From Oxalobacteraceae bacterium (GTDB lineage: Bacteria; Pseudomonadota; Gammaproteobacteria; Burkholderiales; Burkholderiaceae_D): DNA of 36,532 bases. Under the pieces are notes generated by a model. That model saw only the letters and a program-made list of their open reading frames with translations. It was not told the DNA's origin and searched no databases. The stretch is from positions 1 through 36,532 of the forward strand of contig CANHZI010000025.1 in the NCBI GenBank assembly GCA_947464955.1, read 5' to 3'. Within the stretch, counting starts at the first letter, position 1; every line of letters begins with the position of its first letter. Shown piece after piece: positions 25,904 to 34,580 of the stretch. A program made the position numbers and the translations under genes.

Positions 25904-28618
25904 ATGAGAAACCGTGTTATCGCTATCAGTATCGCCCTCATTTTTGCTAACACGAGTCAACTCAGTGTTGGCGCAGTCGCCGCCGAGACTGCATCGATTT
26001 CGAACCCAGCTGTCCCCAAAATAAGAGCTAGTGAACTCAGCCTCGAACAACTATTTCGAGCAAAAAGCTATATGGGTAAGGCCGCAAAACAATTGCGTTT
26101 CAGTGAGGATGGTCGATTCCTCGCCTATTTATGGAATCCCTTTAATGAGGAAGGCAGCGATCTTTATATTTACGACACGCAGTCTGGCAAGAGCCAACGC
26201 ATCACCTCGCCCACCCTCATGAGGGGTGTGGATGCACCCGAAGATTGGGATCGTTTTGACAAAAAATTACTACAGAAAGAGCGCGAACTGAGCGAACGCC
26301 AAGCAAAAGCCGAGGCACAAGCGGCTTATCTGCGAGGAGAAAAAGTTAACCTCAACCAATGGGAAGAAGCAGCGATTGAAGCCCTAAAGAAAGAACTCGC
26401 CGAGAAAAAAGCAAAAGATGCAGCACTCAAAGCTGAAAAAGATGCTGAGGTCGCAAAAGAAAAAGCAGCGACTGATGCCGTTAGACAAGACAAAAACAAA
26501 GTAGCAGAGACGACGAAGAGCGAATCAACGGATTCACAAAAAAATCTTGATACAAAAAAAGACAATACTGCAAACAAAGATAAGAAAGAGACCGAAAAGG
26601 AATTGTGGGAACTACGCGATGAATTAAAGAAAAAACTCAACAAAGAAAAGTTAAAACCTAACGATCTCTACCCAGGTGTCGAAAACTTGGTTTGGGCGAA
26701 GAAAACAAATGAACTGATCTTTCAATACCGTGGAGATCTTTTCCGCTTAAAAATGGATGGCAGTCCATTTCAACGATTGACCAAAACCGATAAGACGGAA
26801 CGCATTATTTCGTATAGCGCCGACGATAGTGGTTACCTGTACATGGATGATAGAAGAATCTATCAAGCCGATTTTCATCAAGGTCAACTACGTCAACTTA
26901 ATCCCGAATTGATTCACGCTGAGGATGTTGAGAAAAAGTACGCCATCAGTAGCACAACGCTGAGCGACGATAAACAATGGATGGCAATTGCGGCGACCGC
27001 AGGGCCATCTGACCCGTCCAAAGCACCCACTGGTCGCCAGGTAGAAATTATGAGTTACTCCGAACGTTTCGCTACCGCGAAAAAAGTTGGTCGTGAAGTC
27101 TCCGATGACAAGCGAAATGTACCCGCGACAGCAATTTACATTCGTCGCGTATCCGAAGAATCTATGCGCCAACCTAGCCCCGTTTTCACCAATGAGGGTG
27201 GAGACGTCTGGTTCGAAATGAGCCGTGTCAGTTTTAGTAAAGATAGCAAACAATACACCTTCTCAACTTGGGAACGCGAAAAAGAGCTACTGCGCATCTA
27301 TGTTGGTCAAACTGCTGAAGGAACGAAGCCTAAGTTAGTTTTTGAACGTCGAGGCAACGTCGGTCATGAAGTAGTTGATGTGGTTGCGCCCCAATTTACA
27401 CCCGATGGCAAACAACTTATCGCAGTGCTCGATGAACATGGCTTCCGTCAGCCATATCGAATCAATATCAACAATGGTGAAGCAACTAGCATTTTGAAAG
27501 GTGACTTCGAAGCGCATCAGATCCTTAGTTTTACTCCAGATAATCGTTTTATGTTTGTATTGGCCAACCGAGATGACTTTGCATCGATGAACGTGTTTAG
27601 AGTTGATTTAAGCTCTGGTGAAATGACAGGATTTGGCAAAAGTGCTGACTTCCATCGCACCACCGTCGTCACTGAAAATGGCGACAAAGTTGCAAGCGTT
27701 GCTGGACAATGGTCCGCGCCACCAGAATTAAAATTGATCGACACGCTAGCGCAAAAAAACGGACAATATCAGCAGCAGACACTCACACAAAGTCATGACC
27801 CAGCCTGGAACGCCGTTCATCTAATCCAACCCGAACGTTTCTATTTCACAAATCGTCATGGCGACCAAATCCAAGCCTATGTGTTTAAGCCTATGCAATG
27901 GAGTTCATCCGACAATCGTCCTGCTATTGTTTACACCTACGGCGGCCCTCTAGGCGATAGGCATATTATCGAGACCGATAGTTTCCAAGCGACGGCATAC
28001 CAATTCGGCATGTACATGGCAGCGAAACACGGTTATGTCACCGTTGCAGTCGACCCAAGAGGACATTCCAACTATGGCAGAAAATTTAGTGATGCCAACT
28101 GGGAACAAGTAGGTCAACCACAAACTGAGGACCTTGAAGACTTAGTGAAATATATGGATGCAAAACTTGGAGTAGACCGCAAACACATAGGCCTCACAGG
28201 CTGGAGCTTCGGAGGTTTTCAAACGCAACACACGATGTACACACGTCCTGATTTATTTGCCGCAGGGATTGCCGGTGCTGGCCCCACTGAATGGGAAAAC
28301 TACAATAGTTGGTATAGCGGGCGCACTATAGGCAAAGTCGACCGCAGCAAACCAAACCTGCGTCGTTACTCCTTGCTGCCGCTGACAGTTGGCCTCAAAA
28401 AACCACTACTATTAGTTCATGGCATGCAGGACCCAAATGTCTTATTTCAAGACACCGTGAATGTATATCGTGCTTTACTTGAAAATGGCAAAGAGAGTTT
28501 AGTAGATCTTTTCCTAGATCCGGATGGCGAACATGGTATGGGAGGAGCAGTGAAACCGAAAGCGTGGCACAAGAAATACGAAAGCTTTTTCTTGCAACAT
28601 CTAGGTCGAAATCGATAA
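25904..28618 (+). CDS. exported S9-family (prolyl oligopeptidase-like) serine peptidase
   Basis: A 904-residue protein with a signal peptide (MRNRVIAISIALIFANTSQL, cleavage near AVAA at residue 27). Residues 60-110 and about 255-620 form a WD40/beta-propeller-like gate. The C-terminal 220 residues are the alpha/beta hydrolase with GWSFGGF (S768), HGMQDPNV (D843) and DPDGEHGMGG (H877), in normal order and spacing. Between residues 115 and 255 the propeller is interrupted by a Lys/Glu/Ala-rich, probably coiled-coil insertion. AAGGA precedes the ATG. It probably cleaves small peptides in the periplasm. Confidence 0.9.
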   Translation: MRNRVIAISIALIFANTSQLSVGAVAAETASISNPAVPKIRASELSLEQLFRAKSYMGKAAKQLRFSEDGRFLAYLWNPFNEEGSDLYIYDTQSGKSQRITSPTLMRGVDAPEDWDRFDKKLLQKERELSERQAKAEAQAAYLRGEKVNLNQWEEAAIEALKKELAEKKAKDAALKAEKDAEVAKEKAATDAVRQDKNKVAETTKSESTDSQKNLDTKKDNTANKDKKETEKELWELRDELKKKLNKEKLKPNDLYPGVENLVWAKKTNELIFQYRGDLFRLKMDGSPFQRLTKTDKTERIISYSADDSGYLYMDDRRIYQADFHQGQLRQLNPELIHAEDVEKKYAISSTTLSDDKQWMAIAATAGPSDPSKAPTGRQVEIMSYSERFATAKKVGREVSDDKRNVPATAIYIRRVSEESMRQPSPVFTNEGGDVWFEMSRVSFSKDSKQYTFSTWEREKELLRIYVGQTAEGTKPKLVFERRGNVGHEVVDVVAPQFTPDGKQLIAVLDEHGFRQPYRININNGEATSILKGDFEAHQILSFTPDNRFMFVLANRDDFASMNVFRVDLSSGEMTGFGKSADFHRTTVVTENGDKVASVAGQWSAPPELKLIDTLAQKNGQYQQQTLTQSHDPAWNAVHLIQPERFYFTNRHGDQIQAYVFKPMQWSSSDNRPAIVYTYGGPLGDRHIIETDSFQATAYQFGMYMAAKHGYVTVAVDPRGHSNYGRKFSDANWEQVGQPQTEDLEDLVKYMDAKLGVDRKHIGLTGWSFGGFQTQHTMYTRPDLFAAGIAGAGPTEWENYNSWYSGRTIGKVDRSKPNLRRYSLLPLTVGLKKPLLLVHGMQDPNVLFQDTVNVYRALLENGKESLVDLFLDPDGEHGMGGAVKPKAWHKKYESFFLQHLGRNR

Positions 28619-28625
28619 GTCCTGT

Positions 28626-28668
28626 AAAAAATGCCTCGTGCTCATTAGAAGCGAGTACGAGGCATTGT
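28626..28668 (-). terminator. intrinsic terminator of the DUF2799-like gene
   Basis: AATGCCTCGT (28630-28639) and ACGAGGCATT (28657-28666) form a 10-base stem with an inner CTC/GAG pair. On the minus strand it is followed by TTTTTTAC. It also lies 11 bases after the S9 stop and may serve both convergent genes. Confidence 0.8.
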
Positions 28669-28696
28669 GTGAGATCAAATCAGAAACAATCTAACT

Positions 28697-30085
28697 TCAT
28701 AGTGAACGCATGATTTGCTCAAGTTGGTCAGTGTGACGGTGGCGCCACATTTCTAGATCATCAATTTTGTGATTCAAATCGCGGATGTAACGTATGAGTT
28801 CTGCCCTGTCCTTTTCGCGTTTCTTGTCAATTTTTGCATTCTCTTCATTTCGAGGACGATCTTTATTATCTTGATCGCGCTTGATTTCTTTCTCTAGTCG
28901 ACGCAACCTATCATTCGTGTCGTTCCGGCGTTCAATAGTGCTACTGAGATCACGTTCGACACGAATGCGCTCACGCATTACATTTTCGTAACGCTCCCCG
29001 CTTGCATAGCCATGTCTTGCCCGCGCTTGTACGCTTGGATTACAGACTTCTAAGGCAAAATAGGCGGAACGGCGTCCAAACTCAAATGCATTTTGTGGGC
29101 TGCAGTAACGCGCGTTCTCCGCATACCACGCTTGCATGTAATCGTCTTTCGACCGCGCTAAGACAAACAACTTGTCGTTACGTGCATTTGCATTGCGCTG
29201 TTCAAATCGATTAGGTTGTCCGAAACCGTCATCACGACCAGCATCAGACCAATATTGTTGCAAGCGATTCTCCCACATACTTTGGTACTCAGCTTCACTA
29301 AACTTCAGATCACGTTTCTTGGCATCGATACGACGCATGTACATATCCCAGCCATTGGTGGCATCCTGCCATGCTAACCGCTTCCAATACTCAATGATTT
29401 CTCGATCCCACGCTTCTCGGTAGGCTTTTTCTCTCACCAATAACTTGTTCTGCGCAGCGCGTTTTTGATGCTCCAAAAACTGCTTATCACTTATGCCGTT
29501 ATGGGCATCCTCAAAGCCTAATCGCGTCCAGTAGGCTTCGTTTCCGCGACTCCAACCTTGACGATAGGCATCGACGTTAAAACTAATATCACCACTGCTC
29601 TCCAATCGCGCTTTTTCTGCATCTGCATTCTTACCAGCGCTACCATCTTGATCGCCCAAGCCATGCCAGTAATCGGCGTTACCTGACTTCCAACCCGCAT
29701 CATATGCGCTCGGATTCAAAGGCGTCTTATTCTTGATGATTTTTTCAGAACTGATCTGTTGTGTATAAAAAGACTGGGCACGTGGTGCGCGGCCATCAGC
29801 GGCACCCATTCGGTTCCAGAATTGATAGTTACCTGAATTCCATCCCATCTGATACTGCGCAGCAGACTCTTTCTTTATTTTTTCTTCATCATAATGGGCA
29901 CAGAAATCACGCCGATCTTCAAACTTCGCGACAAAACCGGCTTCGCCATCTTTCTGACCGATGACCACCCAATCGCCTTTTTTGCAGTCGCGTATGTCAC
30001 GCATCGTCCCAGCGCAACCGGCCAGCACTAAAGCACAAGCCCCAACAAAGAATAAAGCGAGTAATTTTGAAATCCGAATATGCAT
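28697..30085 (-). CDS. DUF2799-like lipoprotein with about six internal repeats
   Basis: From ATG 30085, 462 residues. The N-terminus MHIRISKLLALFFVGACALV ending in the lipobox LAGC (C24) marks a lipoprotein. DCKKGDWVVIGQKDGEAG and the following RRDFCAHYDE resemble the first half of DUF2799; YCSPQNAFEFGRRSAYFALE, VCNP and GYASGERYENV resemble its second half. Between them the motif Y-x3-W-x6/7-YW-x5/6-D recurs at Y78, Y128, Y174, Y222, Y267 and Y316, a period of 45-50 residues; the last copy has YC instead of YW. The final 95 residues are a charged coiled coil. A longer frame from ATG 30160 would hide the lipoprotein signal. Function unknown. Confidence 0.75.
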   Translation of the reverse strand: MHIRISKLLALFFVGACALVLAGCAGTMRDIRDCKKGDWVVIGQKDGEAGFVAKFEDRRDFCAHYDEEKIKKESAAQYQMGWNSGNYQFWNRMGAADGRAPRAQSFYTQQISSEKIIKNKTPLNPSAYDAGWKSGNADYWHGLGDQDGSAGKNADAEKARLESSGDISFNVDAYRQGWSRGNEAYWTRLGFEDAHNGISDKQFLEHQKRAAQNKLLVREKAYREAWDREIIEYWKRLAWQDATNGWDMYMRRIDAKKRDLKFSEAEYQSMWENRLQQYWSDAGRDDGFGQPNRFEQRNANARNDKLFVLARSKDDYMQAWYAENARYCSPQNAFEFGRRSAYFALEVCNPSVQARARHGYASGERYENVMRERIRVERDLSSTIERRNDTNDRLRRLEKEIKRDQDNKDRPRNEENAKIDKKREKDRAELIRYIRDLNHKIDDLEMWRHRHTDQLEQIMRSL

Positions 30086-30256
30086 TTTGTAAAAGGTTTT
30101 AAATTGTATTAAAGGGAATAACGCCCAAGCTATGAATCTGTTGACTTGAAAATAGCTCATTGAGGGCGCACATGCTCAAGCAATGTCATGCAAAAGCTGA
30201 CACAATACACGAGCGCCAAACAGAGCGCAAAATTCATCTAGGCAACTCCGCAAATC

Positions 30257-32065
30257 ATGGCAACTAACAGCAGCAGCGAGGCAAAGCCCACGCAAAAAAG
30301 CACTCTGGCGACTCTGAAAGAGTTACTTCCTTTCTTAAGCCCATATCGGAAACAGTTTGCCCTAGCCGGCATTGCGTTGCTGGTCGCGGCAATGGCAACC
30401 TTGACCATCCCCTATGCGTTCAGGCAGATGATCGATCTGGGATTTAGCAAAATCGGCAACGGTAATAATGGGATAGAACATGTCAACCTCACCTTTCTCG
30501 CTTTATTTGGGGTTGCAGTAGTACTTGGAATTGCGACTGCCGCAAGGTTTTATATGGTGTCTTGGCTGGGCGAGCGCGTGACTGCCGACATTCGTAATGC
30601 CGTGTATTCGCATGTGGTTAATCAAAGCCCTGAATTTTATGAAACAACCCAAACCGGTGAGGTGCTCTCGCGTCTCACTACTGATACCACGCTGATTCAG
30701 ACGGTGGTTGGCACAAGTATCAGCTTGGCCCTACGTAATTTCTTATTATTCTTTGGTGGCTTAATCATGTTGTTTGTCACCAGCCCTATGCTTTCGTCCA
30801 TCATTATTGTCATGTTAGCCTTAGTTGTGTTGCCGATTGTGTTCTTTGGACGGCGCGTACGTAAACTATCGAGAGACTCACAGGATCGAATTGCCGATGC
30901 CTCTGCGGTGGCCGGCGAGATACTCAACGCGATGCCTACAGTACAAGCATTTACACACGAAAAGATTGAGGCCCAACGATTCTCCAACTCTGTTGAAAAA
31001 GCATTTTCCACAGCAATGCGTAGAATTCGAGCTCGATCACTATTAACAATGGTCGCTATTTTATTGATTTTCGGTGCCATTGTTTTTGTACTCTGGCTGG
31101 GAGCCCATGCCGTGGTTAACGGCGAAATGAGCGGCGGCAAACTAGGTCAGTTTATTTTATATGCATCGATCGTTGCTGGTGCCATCGGCGCACTGTCTGA
31201 GGTGCTCGGCGACGCCCAACGAGCGGCAGGTGCGACTGAGCGGCTATTAGAACTGATGTCTGTGAAATCACCGATTACCGATCCATCTTCTCCAATAGCA
31301 CTACCACCAACGAGCGGCTATGGCGCCAAGGTCGATATCAAAGACCTACAATTCTTCTATCCATCAAGACCACAATCCGCGGCCTTGAGCCAGATCAATC
31401 TCGAAATCAAAGAAGGTGAAACCATTGCACTTGTGGGTTCGTCGGGCGCGGGAAAAACAAGCTTGTTTCAGCTACTCCTGAGGTTCTACGATCCGCAATC
31501 CGGGAGTATCACGCTTGATGGTATTAATATTCGAGATCTCAGTTTGTATGAACTTCGCTCCACCATCGGTATTGTGCCGCAAGACACCATCATCTTTTCC
31601 GCCAACGCAATGGAAAACATTCGTTACGGCAAACACGATGCCAGTGATGACGACGTCATTAAAGCGGCGAAGATGGCAGCAGCACATGACTTTATTCAAC
31701 AACTTCCGGACGGTTATCAATCATTTTTAGGTGAGCGTGGAGTACGTTTATCAGGTGGGCAAAAACAAAGGATCGCAATTGCCCGCGCACTTTTGAAGAA
31801 TCCTCGCTTAATGCTGCTCGATGAAGCCACAAGCGCGCTAGATGCAGAATCTGAACGTTTAGTACAACAAGCATTGGAGACGGCGATGCGAGGCCGCACC
31901 ACTTTCATTATTGCGCATCGACTAGCCACCGTAAAGCGTGCGGATCGCATTATCGTGCTTGATCATGGTCAGATTGTTGAAACCGGCAATCACCAAAGTC
32001 TGGTGGCATTAGATGGCGTCTATGCCAAACTAGCGAAACTACAATTTCACTTTCAGGAAGAATAA
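30257..32065 (+). CDS. MsbA-related ABC exporter (fused permease-ATPase)
   Basis: A 602-residue half-transporter expected to work as a homodimer. Residues about 30-320 hold six transmembrane helices of the type IV exporter fold, with coupling segments such as GEVLSRLTTDTTLIQ. Residues 350-600 hold the ATPase: Walker A GSSGAGKTS, Q-loop VPQDTIIFS, signature LSGGQKQR, Walker B LMLLDEATSALD, H-loop IIAHR. It resembles the proteobacterial MsbA-related group rather than true MsbA, and the substrate is unknown. The leader to the divergent DUF2799-like gene is 171 bases. The VOC gene follows after 27 bases. Confidence 0.92.
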   Translation: MATNSSSEAKPTQKSTLATLKELLPFLSPYRKQFALAGIALLVAAMATLTIPYAFRQMIDLGFSKIGNGNNGIEHVNLTFLALFGVAVVLGIATAARFYMVSWLGERVTADIRNAVYSHVVNQSPEFYETTQTGEVLSRLTTDTTLIQTVVGTSISLALRNFLLFFGGLIMLFVTSPMLSSIIIVMLALVVLPIVFFGRRVRKLSRDSQDRIADASAVAGEILNAMPTVQAFTHEKIEAQRFSNSVEKAFSTAMRRIRARSLLTMVAILLIFGAIVFVLWLGAHAVVNGEMSGGKLGQFILYASIVAGAIGALSEVLGDAQRAAGATERLLELMSVKSPITDPSSPIALPPTSGYGAKVDIKDLQFFYPSRPQSAALSQINLEIKEGETIALVGSSGAGKTSLFQLLLRFYDPQSGSITLDGINIRDLSLYELRSTIGIVPQDTIIFSANAMENIRYGKHDASDDDVIKAAKMAAAHDFIQQLPDGYQSFLGERGVRLSGGQKQRIAIARALLKNPRLMLLDEATSALDAESERLVQQALETAMRGRTTFIIAHRLATVKRADRIIVLDHGQIVETGNHQSLVALDGVYAKLAKLQFHFQEE

Positions 32066-32092
32066 ATCGATCCACCAATGATAGGAGGCAGT

Positions 32093-32464
32093 ATGATCGG
32101 CTACGTCACTCTCGGAACTAATAACTACGATGCAGCGGCTCAGTTCTATGATGAATTACTCGCGCTAATTGGTGCATCCCGCTTCATGGAATCTGATCGA
32201 TTCATCGCTTGGGCGGTCAGCCCAACACAACCGTCCCTTGGCATTATCAAACCATTCGATGGCCAAGCAGCTACGGTCGGCAATGGCACGATGGTTTCAC
32301 TGGTCATGGATAGTCGCGACAAGGTCGACGCCTTGCACGCGAAAGCATTGGCACTCGGTGGAAAAGATGAGGGGCCTGCTGGCCCACGCGGGGACTCTGG
32401 GTTTTACGCTGGATATTTCCGCGACCTCGATGGGAATAAGCTCAACGTCTTTTGCATGGGCTAA
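32093..32464 (+). CDS. VOC-family (glyoxalase/bleomycin-resistance fold) protein
   Basis: A 123-residue protein of paired beta-alpha-beta-beta-beta units: MIGYVTLGTNNYDAAAQFYD in the first half and SGFYAGYFRDLDGNKLNVFC in the second, typical of VOC lactoylglutathione-lyase-like proteins. Potential metal residues exist, but the usual N-terminal histidine is absent (GYVTLGTN). AGGAGG stands 4 bases before ATG 32093, which decides against the in-frame ATG at 32078. It probably shares the transcript of the ABC exporter. The substrate is unknown. Confidence 0.88.
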   Translation: MIGYVTLGTNNYDAAAQFYDELLALIGASRFMESDRFIAWAVSPTQPSLGIIKPFDGQAATVGNGTMVSLVMDSRDKVDALHAKALALGGKDEGPAGPRGDSGFYAGYFRDLDGNKLNVFCMG

Positions 32465-32476
32465 GCTAAGCTAAGC
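32462..32476 (+). repeat. three tandem TAAGC units at the VOC stop codon
   Basis: TAAGC repeated three times, starting with the stop codon of the VOC gene. The repeat supplies extra in-register TAA copies but no obvious function. Confidence 0.6.
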
Positions 32477-32500
32477 TCGCAAAAGAATAAACCTGAGATC

Positions 32501-32581
32501 AAAAAAAGCGAGCTCAAAGTGAACTGAGCCCAAATAGTTGGAAACCAACTTTTGGGATTCAGTTCAAAGCTCGCTTTTTTT
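32501..32581. terminator. long bidirectional hairpin terminator between the VOC and amidohydrolase genes
   Basis: An inverted repeat of about 81 bases between two convergent genes: AAAAAAAGCGAGCT (32501-32514) pairs with AGCTCGCTTTTTTT (32568-32581); GAACTGA (32521-32527) with TCAGTTC (32559-32565); CCAAA with TTTGG; and AGTTGG with CCAACT around an AAA loop. Small internal loops separate the paired blocks. The A-run and T-run at the ends allow termination in both directions. Confidence 0.85.
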
Positions 32582-32590
32582 ATACGGCCA

Positions 32591-34276
32591 TCATTTTACA
32601 TAAACCTGCTTACCGGCTTGCCAGGTTTGCAGAACTTGTGTTTGATAGATCTGTTTTACTGGCACTTCGAAAATATCTTGGTCAATCACAATGAAGTCAG
32701 CCCATTTGCCTTTTTCCAAACTTCCGAGAATTTTCTCTTGCCTAGCCGCATAAGCAGCATCGATCGTGAAACAACGAAAAGCTTCTAAACGGGTCATTGC
32801 TTGCTCTGGATGCCACCCGCCTTCTGGTTTCTGCTCAAAATCTTGGCGGCTCACCGCAGAATAGATGCCCCAGAATGGATTCGGGCTTTCTATTGGAAAA
32901 TCTGAACCACAAGCAACGCGTGATCCTTGTTTCAAGAAGCTACGCCACGCATACGCACCTTCAAGGCGCTTCTTGCCAATTCTGTCTTCTGCCATGTTCA
33001 TATCAGAAGTGGCATGTGTTGGCTGCATCGAAGGGAGAATACTGCTGGCTTTCAAGCGTGGTATATCACTAAGCTGCAGCACTTGTGCATGCTCAATTCT
33101 GTGCCGCAATTGTGACGCACTACTCTTAGCTTTGAGTGCAGCGAGACTATCAATGACTTGCAGATTACCCGCATCTCCAATCGCATGCACATTCACTTGA
33201 TACCCTAAGGAAGCGGCCTTCGAAACCATCGACTGCATTTCCTGATTTGAGACAAATAGTAAACCTTTCGTATGAGGAGCATCACTATAAGGGGCTAGTA
33301 AAGCAGCACCGCGACTACCGAGCGCTCCGTCCGAATACAGTTTGACGGCACGTAAAGCATATTTATCGTCCGCATACGTGTGAAGAGGGCCACTCTTCGC
33401 CGCTTCGTCGAAGAAACCTTGTACTCCACCGATCATGCCATACACACGTGTCGTCAACTTCCCTTGATTCGCGTAATCGCGAAACAAGCGATCGTCTTCT
33501 TTCGAAACACCAGCATCATGAACTGATGTTAGGCCAACGCTGCGCAGTTGCGCCATTGCTGCATCAAGTGCTGTGCGCATCTCGCTTTCATTTTTCGCGG
33601 GTAAGACCTTTTCAATCAAGTCCATCGCGCTATCGACAAAAATACCGGTCGCCTCACCACTTGAATCGCGTTCGATTTTGCCACCTTGTGGATCTGCAGT
33701 GTCGCGATTAATGCCGGCGAGCTTCATTGCAGTTGAATTCGCCCACCCCGCATGACCATCAACACGGCGCAACCATACCGGGCGATCTTTCAACACCACG
33801 TCAATCTCAGCGGCAGTTGGGAAACGCCCTAATTTCCAAATAGCTTGGTTCCATTCCCCACCCAAAATCCATTGATTCTGAGGATATTTTTGTGCGTATT
33901 CGGCAATTGCTTTCTGCGCTTGTGCTAGATTCAAAGTTGCACGCAAACTCAGCTGACTTGCCGCAACACCTAATCCGAGTACATGGCCGTGTGCATCAAT
34001 CAAACCTGGCAACAAGGTCTTACCTCGTATGTCAACTTCCACCGCTTTAGGTTTAAGCGCTCGCATGGCTTTTTTGTCGCCGGTTGCCACAACTCTCCCT
34101 TGATCATCAATGAGCAAAGCTTGAAATCTCTTAAGCTGATTTGTCCTATCCAAGGTGTATCCATTGGCATTGACAAATAAAGTATCTGCATGTGCAGTTG
34201 AGCTAATCAATGTCGCGATTATTGGAGTGAATATGGCCGCAGCCAACGCAACTTTCTTATGCCAAGTTTGGTTCAT
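32591..34276 (-). CDS. exported amidohydrolase, YtcJ-like
   Basis: A 561-residue metal-dependent hydrolase of the amidohydrolase_3/YtcJ group. It has a signal peptide (hydrophobic residues 9-27, cleavage after AHA at residue 30). The motifs are DAHGH (H96, H98), NVHAIGD, LRHRIEHAQ and a late GSDFPIES aspartate, the expected TIM-barrel metal ligands. Such enzymes act on amides or N-acyl compounds; export suggests a periplasmic substrate, otherwise unknown. GGGAG lies upstream of the ATG. Confidence 0.9.
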   Translation of the reverse strand: MNQTWHKKVALAAAIFTPIIATLISSTAHADTLFVNANGYTLDRTNQLKRFQALLIDDQGRVVATGDKKAMRALKPKAVEVDIRGKTLLPGLIDAHGHVLGLGVAASQLSLRATLNLAQAQKAIAEYAQKYPQNQWILGGEWNQAIWKLGRFPTAAEIDVVLKDRPVWLRRVDGHAGWANSTAMKLAGINRDTADPQGGKIERDSSGEATGIFVDSAMDLIEKVLPAKNESEMRTALDAAMAQLRSVGLTSVHDAGVSKEDDRLFRDYANQGKLTTRVYGMIGGVQGFFDEAAKSGPLHTYADDKYALRAVKLYSDGALGSRGAALLAPYSDAPHTKGLLFVSNQEMQSMVSKAASLGYQVNVHAIGDAGNLQVIDSLAALKAKSSASQLRHRIEHAQVLQLSDIPRLKASSILPSMQPTHATSDMNMAEDRIGKKRLEGAYAWRSFLKQGSRVACGSDFPIESPNPFWGIYSAVSRQDFEQKPEGGWHPEQAMTRLEAFRCFTIDAAYAARQEKILGSLEKGKWADFIVIDQDIFEVPVKQIYQTQVLQTWQAGKQVYVK

Positions 34277-34580
34277 CTAGTCTCCCTCTTTTTGTTCTCA
34301 GTTTTTCAAATAAAGTGCAGCATTCAACACACTCTTGATCATAGCAGCCTAAATCATTCTTCTATTTACTTACCTGTCGATTGAGCTCGAACACAACTCA
34401 TCAGCGTCAATCATTGCGCTAGAGAAATAAACATTTCCATGCGGATATTATTGCTCCTTGCAGGCTCGTTAAGCTGCCATTTACACTAATTCACTTGACC
34501 TCGAATCGCCGCTTTGCGTACACTTCGATGTCCCACAATCTATGCTGACCTCTCTAGGCATTTCTTCACATAAATAATAT
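34277..34580. other. divergent leader region of the amidohydrolase and mltD genes
   Basis: 304 bases without a gene. On the minus strand an extended -10 TGCTATGAT (-10 hexamer 34343-34338) is a promoter candidate for the amidohydrolase, with no convincing -35. On the plus side the last 20 bases before mltD are AT-rich and carry no Shine-Dalgarno. No repeats or operators stand out. Confidence 0.35.

Noticed and set aside
30697-31140. 147-codon minus-strand frame within the ABC exporter
   Set aside because: Shadow of a well-supported gene; Ser/Thr/Lys-rich antisense composition.
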